From positions 28,554,597 through 28,618,596 of the forward strand of contig JAZBQD010000001.1 in NCBI GenBank assembly GCA_036583965.1: 64,000 nt of DNA. The letters run 5' to 3'. The translations under genes and the position numbers were made by a program. The DNA comes from Prunella strophiata (taxonomy: Eukaryota > Chordata > Aves > Passeriformes > Prunellidae). The notes under the pieces were generated by a model, which ran no database searches, was not told the origin of the DNA, and saw nothing but the letters and a program-made list of their open reading frames with translations. Of this stretch, positions 61,501 through 64,000 are shown one piece after another. How positions within the stretch are numbered: the first letter of the stretch is position 1; every line of letters starts with the position of its first letter.

Positions 61501-64000
61501 CTTAACATGTTTTGATGACACAGGTCTTTGGCTCTTAAAAACAACAAAGAAAAAACCAAAACATCCTTCACAGGTATTAGCTTTACTCTGAAAATAGGTA
61601 TTTTTTGTTGTACCTGGATAGAGCAAATTCATTTTGATGCTTACATATAAACTCTATATTTTACCCTTTTTGATTACACATGTTTTAATTTTCAAAGAAA
61701 GCTTCACAGTTCTCTAGATATCACCAGATAGAGCTGCCTGCAGAGGTCTGTATGTCTGGGTCACTACTTTGTACTTCACATCTAATTATCCAATAGCCTC
61801 CCCCAGAGTGATTGAAAGCCTATCATGCAAATCCAATATCCAATTAAATTATTCAGGGATGCAAATTCCTCCCTTCTACTCTTTTGTACAACACTGTCAG
61901 ATTCTTGAAATGAAATTACACTGTGTTTAAAGTGCAGAGAATAGTATATGGCACTGTTTTCATTCAGGGCCTGAATTTACTAAAACCTAAAAAACAAAAA
62001 AAAAAAACCCACCCCAAACAAAACAAACAAACAAACAAACAAAACCCTCAAAAACTTTATAAGAGTTACAGGTTTTGTTGAATCCTTGAAAAAGGTTTCC
62101 AGAGCTAAGTTGGTCACTGAGAGGGATTTATCCACCTCATGCAGCAAGTGTCACTGAGTGTCTCCAAATCACTCAAAGCAGTGAGCTGGCCTATCATTAT
62201 GGCACACTGCAGAACAATGTGGGTTAAGTCCTAGATGCCTGAGAATATTGATGATATCAAGTACCACAGTGATCTTTAATCTACCCCTTCTTTATATCTG
62301 CAAGTGAAAATATTGAGCAGGATTTTGCATCCAGGTGGGAAATTAAATTTAAAGGCCAAAACCAAAGAAATTGCTTACCCAGTAACATTTCTTAACATTT
62401 CTGCACCCCAATTATGAGCCTGTGTAGCAAAGATCTCTAATTTGACTTCCACCTGAGGTTTCACAAAGTAAGTCAGGTTGGACCTGGACAGCAATAGTAT
62501 GAAATCAGTAGGACCACACCTTTGCCAAACCAGTTGAAATAAGAGATGCCCCATGAGACAAATGGTTCTTTTAAGAGACACCATTAGCTGGTAACACCTC
62601 TTCACTGTTTCTGCATCCAATCCTCAACAAAGGAATAATAGCTTTGCTCTGTGCTCTTGGTGGATAAGAAACAAAACTGAGTCCCTAGTTCAAAACAAGG
62701 ATTCCTTAAGAGTAAGGGTGTTCTCTATATTGCTTTAAGGCAAACATCTCAGACAATTACAGCCAGCCTACACAGCTGGCTCTTCAAGTTCTGGATGGAT
62801 GCTGCAGCTTGCTCACCTCCTCCAGCACCTGCCACACATGTCAGGAGGGTTCATACCAGCAACAGAGCAATGCAACACCTGGAGTACTTCACCAGGGTGT
62901 TGCAACAGCGAGTAAAACTGGTCCTGTGTTATTTATATGCCTGCTAAGTGTTTGGCAAGAAGCTGTACAACACAGAGGGAGCAATCTGTGACACTGTGCA
63001 CACTCTGTTGGACTTCTTCAACATAGGCATAAAGAGACAGGGAAACAGAATAAACCAGGGGAGGCCAGTACTGTTAGAGAAACTGAAATTGCATCTCATC
63101 TTACCTCGACAGTGAAGAGCTCAGACGTCACAAATGTGCGTTCTTGTTTGATATCCAAAACTCTAGATCAAATAAGGGACAAATTAGAGATCACAACAAT
63201 CCCTTGTCACTGCAAAACAGCTTCTGAAAGTGTTTGGAGAGTAAATATCCTTCCTTCTTTCTGAATTAGACACAATTCTATGCTACAAAGCTGTTTTCAG
63301 ATTGGAACAAAAATGAAGGAAATAAAACTTTTCTGCAATATAACAAGAAAAAACCCTTGGATTAATTAATTACTTACAGACTTGGCTTCAGAGATGTTTG
63401 GAAATATTTACCAATCTTTAATAATCTTTGTGCTAGTCTGTGATTCTATTTCCCAGCTATTAGTCTGATTTACCTTGCTTCTTCCCGAGCCAAAACCTCC
63501 AGTAGCTTTGACATGTCTCCTGGGCAGTCAGAAATCACCAGGGAAAATCTGCACACTCTGTTATCCAGGGTCAGGGCACGAGCTATGCACTGCTGCAGCA
63601 AATGTAATTCCACATTTCCACTGCATATAACAACTGCCACTCTGAAAACAGAAAAACAGGAGTTTTGATTAGCACTTGCCTGTGTAAAGGAACTATAAAT
63701 CATAAACACTGTATTAATATCAGCCTAAAGTCTGCTAGAACCTCCCCTCAATAAGTATTACAGGCTTAGAGAGCTCCTGCCTCAGTATCCATTGTGAGCA
63801 GGTAGGGGAGGCCTAGAAGTTGGCTGCATTAGTTGGTCTGAAATGTTGTTTTCATTTCACATTTCCTGGAGATTTGAGTTTTGTTAGAGATAATTAGCTA
63901 GAGAACTGTAGGTCTAGGTTTCAAGTTTTAAGAATTTGACATAATTCTCACCTGGAAGTTCTAAGTTTCAGCCCCTTACTGATCAGACAATGTGTATGTT
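55448..64000 (-). CDS. L-threonine ammonia-lyase (TdcB/IlvA type), 3' part only
   Basis: Four 3'-terminal coding exons of a PLP-dependent threonine/serine ammonia-lyase, which deaminates L-threonine to 2-oxobutyrate. What is seen is the loop VAVVICSGNVE (compare VVVLSGGNID of fold-type II enzymes, the phosphate-binding glycine region being largely upstream) followed by an ACT-like regulatory domain: RFSLVISDCPGDMSKLLEV, DIKQERTFVTSELFTVEV, CTVETRDKIHTAQLRNALLE, ending AAWTER and TGA. This is the pattern of bacterial catabolic and biosynthetic threonine dehydratases with a C-terminal ACT domain. Serine racemase is excluded because it lacks that domain. The catalytic Lys exon and N terminus lie beyond 64000. 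Intron of 7.6 kb between the last two exons. Confidence 0.82.
58209..58248. repeat. (CAAA)n followed by (CTAA)n
   Basis: Tetranucleotide run switching from caaa to ctaa units. Confidence 0.85.
62014..62043. repeat. (CAAA)n tetranucleotide repeat
   Basis: Short run of caaa units after an A-rich stretch. Confidence 0.8.
63105..63162 (-). CDS. Threonine ammonia-lyase, penultimate exon
   Basis: 58 bp, acceptor tgatctag|AGTT, donor GTCGAG|gtaaga. Encodes VLDIKQERTFVTSELFTVE, completing Arg across the upstream junction (AG|A). Confidence 0.85.
63474..63642 (-). CDS. Threonine ammonia-lyase exon with ACT-like domain start
   Basis: Acceptor ctgttttcag|AGTG, donor GCAAG|gtaaat, 169 bp. Encodes VAVVICSGNVELHLLQQCIA then FSLVISDCPGDMSKLLEVL. 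Confidence 0.88.
63952..64000 (-). CDS. Threonine ammonia-lyase exon, cut by the window edge
   Basis: Ends at donor TTCCAG|gtgaga; in the required phase the end reads SKGLKLRTSR joining VAVVICSGN, the usual linker before that motif. Its 5' boundary is not certain; the frame stays open to the window edge. Confidence 0.65.

Larger units (their letters stand above)
55547..63104 (-). other. 7.6 kb intron of the threonine ammonia-lyase gene
   Basis: Long AT-rich intron without recognisable nested gene. Holds a CAAA/CTAA simple repeat near 58209-58248 and a CAAA repeat near 62020-62043. Confidence 0.55.

Overview
This is a nuclear window from a bird, judged from the sequence: the only interspersed repeats I recognise are degenerate CR1-type LINE fragments, introns are short and AT-rich, promoters are compact and GC-rich, and the protein-coding content is vertebrate. 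Gene order (BMS1, a DUX-type homeobox gene, TMEM254) fits the chicken chromosome 6 / human chromosome 10 ancestral block. The exact species cannot be read from it.

Layout. (1) About 1.4-23.3 kb, minus strand: the complete BMS1 gene, a ribosome-biogenesis GTPase. I placed 22 coding exons by splice sites and phase; they sum to 3952 bp, one base more than an intact frame (1316 codons plus stop). The surplus base maps to exon 14, where a six-A run breaks the frame. (2) 23.38-24.42 kb: a GC-rich minisatellite of about 36 20-bp and 17 19-bp units, directly upstream of the BMS1 5' UTR exon. (3) 27.0-29.6 kb, minus strand: a single-homeobox gene whose homeodomain resembles that of DUX4 and which sits next to TMEM254, the position where mouse Duxbl lies. 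Its homeobox is interrupted by one extra base, and intron 1 is mostly a 21-bp minisatellite of about 47 almost perfect copies. (4) 29.6-40.2 kb: intergenic, no gene recognised. (5) 41.0-48.1 kb, plus strand: TMEM254, four coding exons, 128 residues, with another minisatellite in intron 1. (6) 48.1-55.4 kb: intergenic, with a fourth minisatellite at 52 kb. (7) 55.4-64.0 kb, minus strand: the 3' part (regulatory ACT-like domain and C terminus) of a TdcB/IlvA-type L-threonine ammonia-lyase; the catalytic exons lie beyond the right edge.

The genes are not an operon-like system. The points most worth following are the avian single-homeobox DUX relative, the two one-base frame breaks in otherwise open genes (real lesions or assembly errors), the minisatellites next to the first exons of three adjacent genes, and the bacterial-type threonine ammonia-lyase, a family with no human gene that I know of.
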